A DNA stretch of 64,000 nucleotides from Saururus chinensis (lineage: Eukaryota > Streptophyta > Magnoliopsida > Piperales > Saururaceae): NCBI GenBank assembly GCA_035235625.1, contig CP141141.1:41873719-41937718 (forward strand). Reading direction: 5' to 3'. Positions 11,692 to 24,252 of the stretch are shown here, one piece after another. Every line of letters starts with the position of its first letter. Position 1 is the stretch's first letter. Below the pieces are notes generated by a model. That model saw nothing but the letters and a program-made list of their open reading frames with translations, was not told the origin of the DNA and did not search any database. Made by a program: the position numbers and the translations under genes.

Positions 11692-11913
11692 GGAAGTGTT
11701 TTTAATGTTCCACTTTAACAATGAATAATGAGCAGAGTGTAAGGAACATATAGAAACCCTTCATCCACAAGATCGATGTCACATACACTAGTGCACATTA
11801 GCATATGGCTCTAACGTACACCAGCGTATGCAACATCAATATTAAATATTAAGAGCTCACATGTGTTCATCACGTTGGGCTCATTATGGGAGAGGAGCAT
11901 AAAAAACTCTTCC
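11692..11913. mobile_element. Mutator-type fold-back MITE, copy 1
   Basis: A 222 bp element flanked by a perfect 9 bp duplication, AATTTGATG (11683-11691 and 11914-11922). The ends are inverted: the left is GGAAGTGTTTTTAATG and the reverse complement of the right is GGAAGAGTTTTTTATG. The inverted similarity runs inward over about 100 bp per arm, so the element could fold on itself. A 9 bp duplication is the mark of Mutator-superfamily transposition. A homologous second copy is at 20967-21189. Non-coding. Confidence 0.88.
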
Positions 11914-12591
11914 AATTTGATGTATTTAAAAAATGAAGCAAACTTATCATGCAACTATTTGGAATTTAGAAGTGTTGAGATTATAACACCCGCTAGAACG
12001 ATCAAGCTTATAATCTAAGTAGTGGTGATGGATCATCGTGAGGAACAATGACGTGCAAGAAGGACAATCAAGAGAGAACATATGGATTTTGTGTGGTTCA
12101 ATAATAAGTGCCTACGTATATAGGATCACACAATTTTTCATTATTCAATAGAAGAACATTTCAAGAGGAAGAATATTACAACTTTATAAAGCATTTGTCA
12201 TGGCCGAGATTAACCCTGCCCAAAGGGTTCAAAGAAGCCCCCAAGATCAACGGGCTAGACCAATTTATAGACACCTATTGTGGATACGTTCAAATTTATG
12301 TCGAGGCATTGGGACATCGATCGCCCCAGGATCTAAAGTGGCTGAGGGGAAGGGCGATTGATCGCCAGTTAACTGCATGTGATCAATAGATTGTATAACT
12401 AAATATGAAAATTGCCTAATTTGAATTTTTTCTAATTGGCTACTCAGGGATTTCCTTCCCTTCATAATGAGATATGAGCCTCTACATCCCTTGTGGTTAT
12501 AAAAGGCTTCTTTGACACATGGAATATAATTAGGGTATAGATACCTCCAACATAAGTCGTAACTTGAACCCAGGACCTCCGAGAACCTAGA
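11914..12591. other. Retroelement-like leader remnant and TRIM-side sequence
   Basis: 12080-12150 reads TTTTGTGTGGTTCAATAATA, then TGCCTACGTATATAGGATCA. This resembles the GTGGTTCGGC..GCCTACGTCC phrase common in plant copia LTRs. 12310-12375 contains two nearby CGATCGCC/CGATTGATCGCC motifs. 12490-12591 is homologous to the TRIM internal region downstream of its primer-binding site (the second unit, truncated). No gene. Confidence 0.45.
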
Positions 12592-12866
12592 GCTTTGATA
12601 CCATGTAATATAACTAAGTTTTCTAAAAGCTCGAGTCATTAGGAAGGGAAATTTTTATTTATTTATTTTATATTTTAACACCTCCCCTCGCATGTAAATG
12701 TTTATCAAGTGCGGCACGTGAAACATAATCAGGGCATAAATGCCTCCAATGAGACTTAAACCCATGACCTCCTTGGTGCTCTGATACCATATAAGATAAA
12801 AAAGTTTTCCCAAAGCTCTAGTAGTTAGAAAGAGAAAATCTTATTTATTTCTTTTATATTCTAACA
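12592..12866 (-). mobile_element. TRIM retroelement with 77 bp LTRs
   Basis: Read on the minus strand: an LTR of 77 bp (12866-12790) starts TGTTAGAATATAAAAG. It is followed at once by a primer-binding site TGGTATCAGAGC (12789-12778), matching the 3' end of initiator tRNA-Met. Next comes a non-coding interior of 109 bp including that site, a purine tract CGAGGGGAGG (12690-12681), and a second 77 bp LTR (12680-12604) starting TGTTAAAATATAAAAT and ending ATTACA. The two LTRs align without gaps and are about 80% identical by eye. A second primer site TGGTATCAAAGC (12603-12592) follows and leads into another interior, so this is the remains of a tandem TRIM. Confidence 0.85.
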
Positions 12867-14836
12867 ATTTTCTCCCAGACCCCTACATGAACTTCTGCCT
12901 TATAAAGGAGGCTTTGACTCTCTCTAGCCTATCCAATTATGGTATGAGGATAGGGTTAACAATGGGGTGGGAAGGAGTGGTGTGGGACGACGAGAAGTTC
13001 ACAGGGAAAGGTTCAAGAGGGAAAAACCAAAGCAAACGGGCCTGTGGCGGGAGGTAGGACGCCAACATCACTAAAATGCCCGGAACAACCTACTTTGGGA
13101 AAGAGGTAGACACTCAATGGGTTGACTGGTAGAAGCTGAGGGTCATGTGGGGTGATGGCATCCACTAGCAACTGGGGGAACTTTGCTAGTTGGAGAGGAA
13201 GCGATTAGTAAACTGAGGAATTTAGGGGTGAAATTTTTATAAGCATGCCCAGACCACCCCCTAAACATACAAGCTTGAGCTGGAAATTTTTTGCTAAGAA
13301 CAAGCCTAACAATTTCAAGCCTACCTTAACTAGGGCCAAACTATGGCTAGGGGGAGGGGTGGGGTGCAAAAAGCTCTCTAACCAATTTAGCCCATCCTTA
13401 AGTATGAAAATGATTAATTTTTATCTTTTTCCATAGTTTATATGGGGCAAAAGGGAATGAGAAAGAGAAGATGTTGTATACTTTAAGGAAGTTTAGAAGA
13501 TTCTGAGTTTGTAAGTCATCATAGTTAGTTGCAAGGACCCCACTTAAAAGCCAAAGGTATATGATCTTGTGTCTTATTGGGTCAACTAGTAGGACCCCAC
13601 CCAAAGAGTATATATTTTTCTATTAAAAAATATTTTTAAGAAAAAAAGAAAGAAAAAGACCATAGCCTGGCTTGAGCCTTCTTACATACATGCTAATTCC
13701 AGACTTTTGAATGCCCGCCTAGAGCTAGGGTCCATCTTCGACCTGATCAGATTTCAACCCTACATGTTTTTTCACTAGAAAACATCATGGGTCCCACCAC
13801 TGACAACTACACAATGATTTATGGGAGATAGATTGAACTAAATAAATGAAGGTGACATAAGGAATACACGAGATTATTCATCACCCCATCTTTTAGCAAC
13901 CCCACCATTTTAACATAGTCAGTGGATATCCTTTGTCCATGTATGTTTATATGTCAGATATCCACCATCTATATATAAGGGGGCAGGTTAGATAAAGGGG
14001 TCATTTGAAAGGAGGTCAAATTTTATTGAGTCGCTTGTTAACATAGGTTACTGAGGTCGAAGTGAGAATTTTCTCTTAAAATTTTCTAATTATGATAAGA
14101 ACAACATGTGGAAATTTCTATAAAAAAAAAATTGGAAAAACTCTATACACTATCATGTGAAGTCAATATATAGGCATAACTTGGATCTCAATACACCCAA
14201 ATTAAAAAATATAATTTCACTTGTTAATTGAAAAGTGAAATTAAATATTAAAAATAAAGGGGACACATACTTCAAAATAGGACCAAATTTTTTTTGCCAC
14301 TACAATTTATTTATGATGTTTTTTTAGTTCCCCCAGTCCCACCCTACAAATATTGCAAGACCCATATCTAGAAAATCATCTTTAGCTACAATGCCAAAAA
14401 GCTCTATATGCTATCATGTGGAGTACATATATAGGCACGACTTGGAGTATATGATCATGCAACACTTGAGATAAAGTTTCAAGTTTCTACTATATTTGAA
14501 TATTTGATACATGCCGATGTATTGTAGGCTATAGCTTAGTTGAAGAGCTTCACGGCCACGTCCGTGCAGCTAGCACAGCATCCATGGACCAAATAAAAGG
14601 ATGTAATTTAGAAATTTGTGGCTATATACTCCTCGTTAAACTCTTATGTTCACCATTTCTTATATACCCCAACTACATTTACTGAAATCTCTCACTTATC
14701 TTCCACATTTGAAATTTATTTTTCAATATATTGTTACCCCATATCTTCCCCTCTCATTCTTCTCTGGAGCCAACAAATGGTATCATCACCTCGAGTAACC
14801 AAATTAGCTCGCCTCATCCTCCTCCCTCCCTCATCC
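12867..14836. other. Intergenic; contains dispersed repeat F copy 1
   Basis: About 13240-13690 is a copy of a dispersed repeat also found at 18230-18640 and 25070-25334. Shared marks include GATCTTGTGTCTTATTGGGT, TAAGTCATCATAGTTAGTTG and a TATTTTTAAGAAAAAAAG tail. At 14140-14190 and 14390-14450 the phrase CTATATGCTATCATGTG recurs with a following ATATATAGGCA. No ORF looks like a gene. The 82-residue ORF at 14618-14866 crosses into the next element and is not credible. Confidence 0.45.
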
Positions 14837-17800
14837 TGTAAGATTTCTAACTTTAACCCAGTTTAATTTTATTTTAATTATGTATATTTGTGTGGTTTTA
14901 CTTGTTTGCTGCTTTGACTTGATTTTGGGGTTAAGAGCTAGTAATTATGACTTAAATAATATTTAATTATAATTTTTATAAGTTTTAGTGTCAAACTTGA
15001 TTTATCTAATTTTTATGGATTTTAAGGGATTTTATTGTATTTTTTCCTTAATTAAGGGTGTGGACCTCACCATGGGCCCCACTTCCACATTAAACGGAGT
15101 GTGACCCGCTTGACCCTCTAAACTCCTATTATTTTATTACAGTAATTTTTGGTGTGATTAAATTATTTTTAGCCATAAAATAACCCTAATTAACTACTTA
15201 GGGCGGTTATACCCTATTTTACAGCCCAACAATTTGTAAACTTGACCCAAAATTTACTATTTAAGGAAAAACCCTAGCCACTTGCCCATTTGGGGAAGGG
15301 TTGTGCAAGGGAGAATGATGTACTCTACCCCCATTTCCAAAAGTGAAAAAATGGATTAAGGTGTGTTTTCTAGCCCTAATCACCCCTAATCTTTCAATTT
15401 TAGGCTTAATCCTTCTTATCTTCAATTCCCCAATTCGATTTAAAATCTTAAATGGGTTTTTTTATTTTTAATAAAAGGATATTCTAGATCTACCTATTTT
15501 TAAGTTGATTTGAGCCTATTAGTTGATTTTAATTAAGTTTTAACAAAAAAAATTATAATTTTTGGGTAGGATTTTTTTTAGGATTGGAGCTTCTTTGTAG
15601 ATCTAAAGGCTTCATAGAGGTAAGAGAGTTTTCTCTTGTGTGGTTTTATCCATTGAAATGCATAATTTTATATCTATGTAGGTTCTTACTTAATTTTATG
15701 TTTTAATGGGGATGATTTAAAAATATGTTATTTATGGCTATTTTCTTGTGATTAAGCATGAGAATGATTAGATCTATAATGCTCTAGGGTTAGCTTTTAA
15801 TATTATGATGTTCAATGGTGATTTTAGAATTTTTCTTAAATTTTTTAATTTTTTTTATTTGAATTTTGGATATTTTGAAGACGAACCAGAAAATGGGTAA
15901 AAAGTGAACTGTGAGGGGCGTTTGAACGGACCAAAAGGGCGCTCAAACGTCCGACCATTCGAACGGCCGCAATTGAATGGCCTGATTGGGCGTTCGAGCA
16001 ACAAAACAATAGTTTTTGTGCCTTAGCCTATTTTGTGCATTTTGGTCATTTCTTGTTCTCTTCTTACTAATCTAATTCTTTATGACTAAAATAAGTTAGT
16101 ATTACCTGGATTGCTACTGTAATTGCATGAGAACCATCTTTAAATTATGATTTAGCTCAAGCATGATTAGGACTATACTTGTTTAGCTTTAGTATGATAT
16201 TCTACTTGCTTGATATCTATGTTTGATGACTTCTTCATGATCTACCTCATGATTCTAGTAAGTTTTAACCATGATTATGTATATATGCTTGCACATGTTA
16301 TATTGATTTAGGGTTAATTATGTTTCACATGTTTTTTCATGGAAATGTTTATACTTGTCTAGGTCTAGTATGAAGCTATACATGTCTTGAACTCGTATTT
16401 CGATGTTTTCTACACATTTACTCCGTGATTTCAGTTAGATAGGACTGTGATAAATTATTGATGTTTTATTATATACTATTGATTATAGATTATTTAATCT
16501 TCATATGTTTTAGCTTAGGTTTGAACACTATCATTTATATACACTCTTACATAGACTTATATGATTTAATTTAACACAAATGGATCATTTTTAATGCACA
16601 TATGGACTGATTTGAGCATGTTTACTTATATGCGGATTTATTTATCATTTGCTCACATATATACCATGTTGCATGCATCATCAAAATAATTTATAAACGA
16701 GATTAATCGTGATTAGTCGTGATTGATCTATTGGATACCTTGGATGTTGGACTAATCGTTCGGAGGCTTATCAAATTGGTTTTGGGTTTGAAAGGACATG
16801 ATTTCATTTTGCAAGGGATTTCCTTTACTGAATGGGTTGATTATTTTCTCATGAGATATTCACTATTGATTTGTTGCATGTGTATGAGAGATAATGTTCA
16901 TTAACACAAGTTGTGGGTGAGAAAGGGCTATTTTCTTCCTCGCGTAATTCCAGTTGGCAATATTATATTTTTATTGAGAAATGATTATGCATGAGTTTAT
17001 ATTGTGAATGATTCATGCAGGGTATGATTATGATAATGAGTTTCATATGTTTACACATGAGGTGTATATGTGTTATGAGCTATATTTGAACACATGATGC
17101 ACATCTGACACAATATATGCTTATGGAATATGGTTTATAGTATGATATGTAGGTGACATGATTATGTGTTGATGAGATATGTTATATATAACATGATATG
17201 TAGGTCACATGACTATGTTTTGATGTGATATGTTATAGATAGCATGACATACAAGTGACACGAGTAAATGCTTATGAAATTGTAAATTATGACATGATGC
17301 ATATGTGGCATATGTTTAGGTGATTATTCCATGATGAATGGGCATAACAATTTATTATGTGATGAATGATATGTGGATTATGCTTGTGTAGTCATTATGA
17401 ATTTACTTTCTGTATTTAAACCCTTGTCGAACTTTGGCTCACCCCTCTTTGTTTTTTGTTTTGTTTTGGGGCTACATGTCGTGCTATGTAGGTTGTTTGA
17501 ATGGGTTTTACGTTGAGCATGTGGACGGCGCCGACTATTGAGAGTGGATTCATAGAGATGTTGGGTTGCTATATTAGCTTTGTTTATGTCATGTGGAGAT
17601 ATATATGTATTTGACTCTACTTTACACTTTCTTTTTCTATTGATTGGCTTAGACTTTATTATAGCCATGTGTGGGCTTGTTATGACTAGTTTGTGAGTAT
17701 GAGTGGACTAATACTTTAATTAGTAGTCATTTATTTACTCTATTTATTTTTGTACAAAGTATATGTGTGCTACTCCGTAGTGTGTTATACCCAAGGATGA

Positions 17801-17899
17801 GTTATGTTTTCCGCAATCCAACTCCACCTTGTCGCGCAACGTCTCACTTCCTCCTTGGACCTGGTTCGACTTAGAGGTGGCATGTGTCAGGGCGTGACA
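14837..17899 (+). mobile_element. Probable solo LTR, family E
   Basis: A block of 3,063 bp starts TGTAAGATTTCTAACTTTAA and ends GTCAGGGCGTGACA, the termini shared by the other long LTR families here (TGTAAC.. to ..GTGACA or ..GTTACA). The interior is non-coding. It contains a GC-rich module at about 15905-16000 (GGGCGTTTGAACGG, GGGCGCTCAAACGTCC, GGGCGTTCGAGC) set in AT-rich DNA, and a tandem repeat near the 3' end. The flanks CATCC (14832-14836) and CCTCT (17900-17904) do not match as a duplication, so the left boundary rests on terminal similarity only. Confidence 0.6.
17130..17300 (+). repeat. Tandem repeat of about 60 bp in LTR E
   Basis: About three units of a sequence containing GATATGTAGGTGACATGATT, then GATGAGATATGTTATA, starting near 17140, 17200 and 17250. 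The last is the most diverged (GACATACAAGTGACACGAG). Confidence 0.65.
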
Positions 17900-17920
17900 C
17901 CTCTTCCTCCTCCTCCTAGT

Positions 17921-18079
17921 TAAGGTGCCACTCAAGTTGGGTATATTGTGAAACCCAATAGACCTAACCCTAATCAAGAATTTCCAAATTTAACCTAAAT
18001 ATCTATTCAAGCCGGGTTTGGGTTACTATTTCTTGAATCGAGTTCAAGTTTGGCAAAACCTGACCCGGTGGCATCTCTA
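17921..18079. mobile_element. Small hAT-type MITE
   Basis: A 159 bp element. The left end is TAAGGTGCCACTCAAGTTGG and the reverse complement of the right is TAGAGATGCCACCGGGTCAG. The flanks are CTCCTAGT (17913-17920) and CTCCTCAT (18080-18087), an 8 bp duplication with two mismatches. The ends resemble those of the MITE at 3616-3924, so they are probably related. Confidence 0.72.
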
Positions 18080-20608
18080 CTCCTCATCTTTTTTTCTCTT
18101 TTCTCTTCCTTAGCCCCACCTTTTGCTGTCGTAGTCAAAGAAATGACTTTTTGGTTGTGCCATCTTGGCCAGGCCACATTTGGTTGCTAGGATCTGACCT
18201 GGCCGTGACCTAGCTATGACTTATAATTTCTAGCCCGCCTTAAATAAGGTCGCGCTAGGGTTGAGAGGCAAAGAGCTCTTAGGCATGTTCTAACCACCCT
18301 TAAACAATAAAATAATTATTTTTATATTTTTTGGAAGTTTGACAAAAGCCGAAAGAGAAGACGAAATGAAGAAGGTTGCGTATTTTAAAGAAGTTGATGA
18401 GATTTTAAGCTTGCAAATCTACGTAATTAGTTGTGATTGACCCCACCTAAGGGTTATACTGTTATAGGCATATTGTCTTGTGTCTTGTGGGGTCAGCTAG
18501 TGAGATTCTATCCAAATATTACATAATTTTCATTAAGAAAAATATTTTTAATGAAAATATAAAAAAGATAAAAAAAGATGGGGCTTGTGGCCTGCCTTAC
18601 CCTGCTTAGAGCCAAGCTAGGGCCAGAGTTTTGAAAGCTCACCTAAGATTAGGGTTGAGCAAGGTTGAGAAATAGGCTAACAGGTTATGGCTAGGGCTTA
18701 GCTTTGGCCCGGCCTAACTTGACCCAATTTTGGTCCTACTGGCTACTAACCTGGCCGCATTGTAGGTCCCGACCATCGCTAGCCACCTTGTAGAACCAGC
18801 AACAATGCCTAGCCATGATCAAAATTGGTGATTATTGTAGCTGACCTAGCTTGCACAAACAAGAAAAATGAAAGTGAGAAGCGGAAGAGGAAAATGAGGG
18901 GAAAGAGGAGATATGGCCCTCGCCGTTGTCGGAGTTGGAGAAGGAGGTTTTCTTTGGGTGGAAGTCCTGGGGGATATAGAAGAAAATAATGGGAAAAAGA
19001 TGGAGCACTACACTCAAGGAAAAATTAAGGATTTTTTACTTTATTTAAGGGATAGAAGAGTTTACTGGGTACAAATAACCATATTCTTTTTAGAAATATA
19101 GTGTTGCTAAACGTAAGCCCATTTTTAGCTTCATGGGCCAAACTCCCTGCGCTCGGATTGATTGCTGTGATCATGCAGAGTTACGTCATTGATACGTCAT
19201 TGATGAAGCTCCATAGTATAGAAAAAAACAAAAAACCTTATCAATGCCTAATTATCTCGTAGTTGCGTACTCAAATTGTCAACTGCAACTCCGAGTGGCT
19301 CCACCGTCAAGTTAATCCTTCGATAAAAGGCAATTCGAAAAGAAATAAACCGCCATTATTGATTAAGTAGTTTTCTATTTCAATGAAGAACCTGATCTTA
19401 CGCAGATAGCCCTTAAGCTAATCACTTTCCTTCTATATGGAAAATGTCAAAATTTTGAAATTGACAGAAGATGGCTATGTCAGTATGCTCCCAGCCTGGA
19501 TGTGACGATCTCTTACAAAGTCGTCTACAAAATGATGAAATGACCTCAAGTGAGATAAGATGAGCACTCAGCACCTTGTGCTTTTCGGTAAAGTTACGAG
19601 TTAATCAGGAGACCTCCAGGGCCCATTATTTCTCTAAAGTAGCTTCATTTCTTGGTTTAACAACTTTGGAAACAAATAAAAGGCCTCTTTGGGTGAGAAT
19701 TTACGGTTTAAAGGAAACATTTTTTCTTCTAACTCTCCTTAAGAGGAGGGTTGAGGGTTAAGGGAGAAAGAGAATCTCTCCGACTGATATTTTATAGGCC
19801 GTCGGATATAAATCCAACAGCCTATAGAGCCTGGGCTCATATAAATTTATATGAGCCAAAGCTCATATAAACTTTTTCTCTAATATTTTACCTCCTAAAC
19901 ATGCCCTAAGTAAAGTCATATTGTTATCCCTTCCAACAACTTACCCTTGGCCGAAAGTGAAAACGAGGTTTGATAAGATGTTTTGTCCGCCCCTCAAAAT
20001 TCTAAAGTGGAAGTGCTTTTGTGCCTTTTGGGTTAGAACAATTGGGTTCAAGCATTTGCCAAACGATGCTGCAACAAAAAAAACGTTGTCCTATAGGAAG
20101 CCACTCATTAGCAAGTTTTGTGAACGTGAACCAAATTTGGTGTCACACTTTAACTTCATCAATTTTAAGCTAATGTTTTGTGGGACAAATGGGCCTCACT
20201 TATCAAAATAAGACCCAAATTCAGTTCGAGCATACCCCCACTGTACCATACCCCTTGTTCCCATACCCAAACTTTAATGATAGTCCCAAAAAATGGCCTT
20301 ATAAAAATCAACCTCAAAGGAGCTTATGTGAGGTTGTCTTTACAGCAAGTCATTTCCTTTTTTTTTTTTTCTGTTTTTCCTTCCTGGTACCCAATGGGAT
20401 GGGGTAATGCAAACCAGTCAAGGTCAGGTTAGTCAGTAGTGATGTTGGTGCTGATACCATCCTTACATGCGTACGTTGCTGGCATTTTTGCCAACGCCAA
20501 CTCTGGAAGATAGAAAAAATAAAATAAAAGAGAAATACATGAGGTAATACGAAAAAAATAAAAAATGACACATGGGGAAGAAAGTAATAAAAAAGTCAAA
20601 AAATATTA
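18080..20608. other. Intergenic; dispersed repeat F copy 2
   Basis: 18230-18640 matches 13240-13690 (ATTGTCTTGTGTCTTGTGGG, then GTCAGCTAGTGAGATTC, then an A-rich tail). 18640-18790 is rich in CTAGGGC/GGCCTAACTTG phrases that may belong to the same repeat. 19180-19203 holds the direct duplication ACGTCATTGAT twice. The short ORFs between 19576 and 20430 resemble nothing I know. Confidence 0.45.
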
Positions 20609-20791
20609 CTCCTTTTATCTAATATTAATTAGTATTTGGAAAAATAGAAATTTTTATTAAATAGTAAAACTTACATCTAAAAGAAGGGAAAATAAACTTA
20701 TAATACTAATTTAAGTGCCAAACCCCTTAAATTGAACAAAATAGAGTTATTAATATAGAATAAATGGAGTTATTAATATACGATGGGGGAG
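20609..20791. mobile_element. Stowaway-like MITE, best-preserved copy
   Basis: A 183 bp element flanked by TA (20607-20608 and 20792-20793). The left end is CTCCTTTTATCTAATATTAA and the reverse complement of the right end is CTCCCCCATCGTATATTAAT. TA duplication and CTCC..C..TCC ends are characteristic of Tc1/mariner Stowaway MITEs. The internal marker AAAAATAGAAATTTTTATTA is shared with several copies below. Confidence 0.8.
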
Positions 20792-20966
20792 TATAATTTT
20801 AGGAGAGATATTATTGACACAAAATTGCAGCATTCAACTGAAAATTATTGGATGAATGTATTTTTTCCAACTAGTTCGTCTGTAATTGGGCCATGATTGT
20901 CACAATGCATACAAGGTCATGCCTAAACAGTGGCCCCCGTGTCTTCATCGTGGAGTACATCTGGTA

Positions 20967-21189
20967 GGAAGCATATTTAATGCTTCATTTTGACAATGAG
21001 CCCAATATAAGGAACGCATAGAACCCTTGATATTTGAGATCGATGACACATATGCTAGTACATATTTATGACAATGGTAATGACGCTAATGTGCACTAGC
21101 GTATGAGCTGTCAATCTCATAGATGAAGGGGTCTCATGCATTCCTTACATTGGGCCCATTGTTAGAGTGAAACATTAAAAAATGTTTCC
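20967..21189. mobile_element. Mutator-type fold-back MITE, copy 2
   Basis: A 223 bp element homologous to 11692-11913 along its length, with the shared marks TAAGGAACGCATAGAACCC, GAGATCGATGACACATA and CTAGCGTATG. The left end GGAAGCATATTTAATG and the reverse complement of the right end GGAAACATTTTTTAATG are inverted, with arms of about 105 bp. The flanks CATCTGGTA (20958-20966) and CATTTAGTA (21190-21198) are a 9 bp duplication with two mismatches, both transitions. Confidence 0.85.
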
Positions 21190-21198
21190 CATTTAGTA

Positions 21199-21950
21199 AG
21201 TATTATTGAGGGCAAGTTCTCAAGGCATTTTTGTTGGCCATTTTAACTGATCTCCATGGACACACTTATGGATTTGAAAGGAGATCAAATTCTCAAAGGG
21301 AATCGTTAAATTTTGCTCCAGCCATGATAATTCGCAAATAGGCACCATCTTTTTATTAATGCAAATTCGTAAGAAGCAAAATTTAAAATATTTGTCGTAT
21401 TGGCAAATTGGTTAGGACCAAAAGGTGAAATAGGACTAAATCAAGTTGGTTTAGACCGATTCATGTTTTTCTTTTAAATTGGTCCTCATTAAATTGAAAG
21501 TATGTATTCACTTTCAAATAAATAAAAAAGCAATCACACATAAAAGGTTAATTAACCTAAGTAGCTAGATATCCAAACATTGGAAAACTAAGAAAATAAC
21601 ACTCGATGGTGAGAATCCATCCCAATTCTTTGCTAGGACTAATATACTGCACTCAGATAAACATCAATTTCATTAATTTTGTGACTTCCTCCCGTGAGGT
21701 GAAATATTTCTCAAGTTGATCTAGTCGAAATGCTATAAATCCCAAATCATTGTATCAAAGTGCATTTAGCTTTCTAATCTACTACTTTCATTACAAGAAC
21801 TTATTAAAGACAATACTTAAAAAAAAAAAATTTGTCGGTAAATGTATCACTTTGTTGACTACTGTATTTAAAGATTTTAATAAATATAAATTTTAAGTTG
21901 AATGCATTATTTTGATCAATTATTTCTTCTTTTGGTAAGTAAAAATATTA
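21199..21950. other. Intergenic, no gene recognised
   Basis: AT-rich DNA with no convincing ORF, inverted repeat or family similarity. Confidence 0.4.
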
Positions 21951-22134
21951 CTTTCTCCATCCCATATTATATTCCCATATGAAAAAATTTATCCTAGATT
22001 CGTAGTCTTGTTATATATTTTCCTTTTCATAATAATTAGTGGAAGAAGTAAGAAGTTGGTGGAGTGAAAAGACTAGTGGATTAACATTATTTTTTTTTTT
22101 CAAGTGAGACTATTAAATATTAAGGATGGAGGGA
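21951..22134. mobile_element. Stowaway-like MITE, diverged
   Basis: The left end is CTTTCTCCATCCCATATTA after a TA. The right end is TATTAAGGATGGAGGGAA, whose reverse complement is TTCCCTCCATCCTTAATA. The interior differs from the main family. Confidence 0.6.
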
Positions 22135-24252
22135 ATGTTGAAGCACAAAATAGATGGGTACAACTTATAAGATATGATTATATTAAAAATAACCACCCTC
22201 AAGCTAAACACACAAGATACTATATAGTGAAAGGCCAAAACCTAGATCAAATGCCAAAACAATCCTACAAAGGATCCAACAGCATAAAAACTTCAAAATT
22301 AATTGCTCCAGCGATAACCACCTCTTTTATTCATTCTGTTAAACTCATGATATATTCAAAATATACTTCCTCACCATGGCCCCAGGAGGCTCAAAAGAAC
22401 TTGAGGTAACAACATAGACTTGGAGAGCCCAAACACCAATTTTGGGTATGGTATTTTGTTTGGGAGATAAGCATCGTGAAGAATCTTGATTTCCGTGTAT
22501 ATTCATATTTTGAGTAATCCTACACTAGCGTCAAATTTCATATGTGAAGAAATTAGTTTGTCATGCAAACTACACCGCTGATTAGTAGGACCCAATTTTT
22601 TGTGCCCCACCAATCAACGGCGTTGATCTCATTTAATAGCTTCATCATGTGTGTAATTTGTCGTTGCTGAAGCATTTTTCATTTTGAGTAGTTTCCATAC
22701 TGGCGAGGGGATTATTTATAGGAAACTATGTTGCACCCGATTCAGGCAAGGTTGACCGGACTGTTTGTGTACATGAAGTGAGGCCCATCCATTACTGGAG
22801 CATTGCGTAGAAGATATGCGCGTTCTTTACACCTGGACTCATTGTCAAAGTACGTCTTTGAGGGGTAACTTTATAGAAATAGATGTAAGGACTTGGCCTG
22901 TTACTCCTTAGCAAGGCGACTTCTAGGATCAGTCTCCATGTTGAGCGACTTTGTAGGGATTAAAGATACAACTTGGTGGAATCACAGTTTCAATAGCTTG
23001 AGGGTCCATGTAAGGAACAACAGCCAGTTGGTCAGCTCATTGAGGGACCCTGATGTAGCCACCAAGGTGGTCGTCTTCATTGCACCATAACCTCCTCCCA
23101 TGGCATTTTCCTGCACTATATGAATATCTCCTTCACTCTAAACTCAAGTTTCAACCGGCCTCCACACCTCCCTTGTCAGACGTGAACCAGCAATACTGTG
23201 ATCAAAGGATTGCACTTAGAGCAAGAGGCTACGACCACTATTTTCTGTGGAATATAGGATCCATCTTTACACTATATTAACCTGCTCAAAATATTCAAAC
23301 CCTCAGGTATATTTTGTTACACACACAAGCATACGTCAATCGAGATTTATTCATAGTGGTTTAATCGCTGCGGAGGGGGGCACCCAAATTACTTGAAATC
23401 ATTCCTAGGCTTTTCTCCTACCAGTACTGGATAGGTAGATGTGGAATAGATTTGACGATCTCTCTTATATGAACCAAGATGCCATTTACAGAGCACCCAC
23501 TAACTTACCATAATAGAGTTTATAACTCTTTTACCATAATGTTGATGATTTGCGAACTTGAAAAGAAACGACGCATTCGATAGGGATTGCATCTCGAATG
23601 CATCCGATAAATTTCATAGGTTTGTAAACGTAGTCTTCAACCAGATGAAGTACATTACAACCTTTTGCCAAGGACATATCTGCAAGTATATACTGTCTGT
23701 TGTGCTACTCTTTCGAGAATGTTGTTTGGAATTTAGACAGATGGTTTGGAAAGGAATTCTGGAAAATAGGGGATTTTGATCGAGGGAGAGTTGGAGGTTG
23801 CAATGGCTGTCGTTGTTTCCAGCGAAAAATCCTTTTCCATATCCATTTGCTGTCTTCAGCCCAAAGAAGAATAATGGTGCCATTCCCGCTTCTTTTTCTT
23901 CCATGTTAATTTCGTGTTAAGTTACATTAGTTCCGCGAAGAAAGTTCTCCATATGTACGATAAATGTTCAAAAGAAGTTAAGCCCCCAAGATAGATTCTT
24001 ATCTGATTAAACCTGCTAACCAGTTTGGTTGAGAATATAGATACAAGTTCACTAATGCAACCGCAACCTAAAATAGGAGACACAACCACTAAAAATGTAA
24101 TGCGGATTGCGGCCAAAGATAGATGGCGATCCATTGCTGTGTTCTCCTATCTTAATATTCTTTTCGGAGAAAGGTGTTTATTGAATTATATGATTGGACC
24201 CAACGTTTTGATAAATTGTTTTTTTAGTTTCTAAAAACATTGTCGAGTTTTG
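22135..24252. other. Intergenic; unresolved higher-complexity stretch
   Basis: 22505-22705 has the direct pair TTTTGAGTAATCCTACACTAGCG and TTTTGAGTAGTTTCCATACTGGCG flanking a weakly inverted segment (CGCTGATTAGTAGGA against CGTTGATTGGTGGGG), possibly a small element. 22740-23910 has balanced base composition and several open stretches on both strands, such as plus-strand 22893-23090 and 23558-23779 and minus-strand 23614-23904. I recognise no domain, no start-to-stop gene and no consistent splice pattern. It could be a decayed gene or transposon. Confidence 0.35.
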
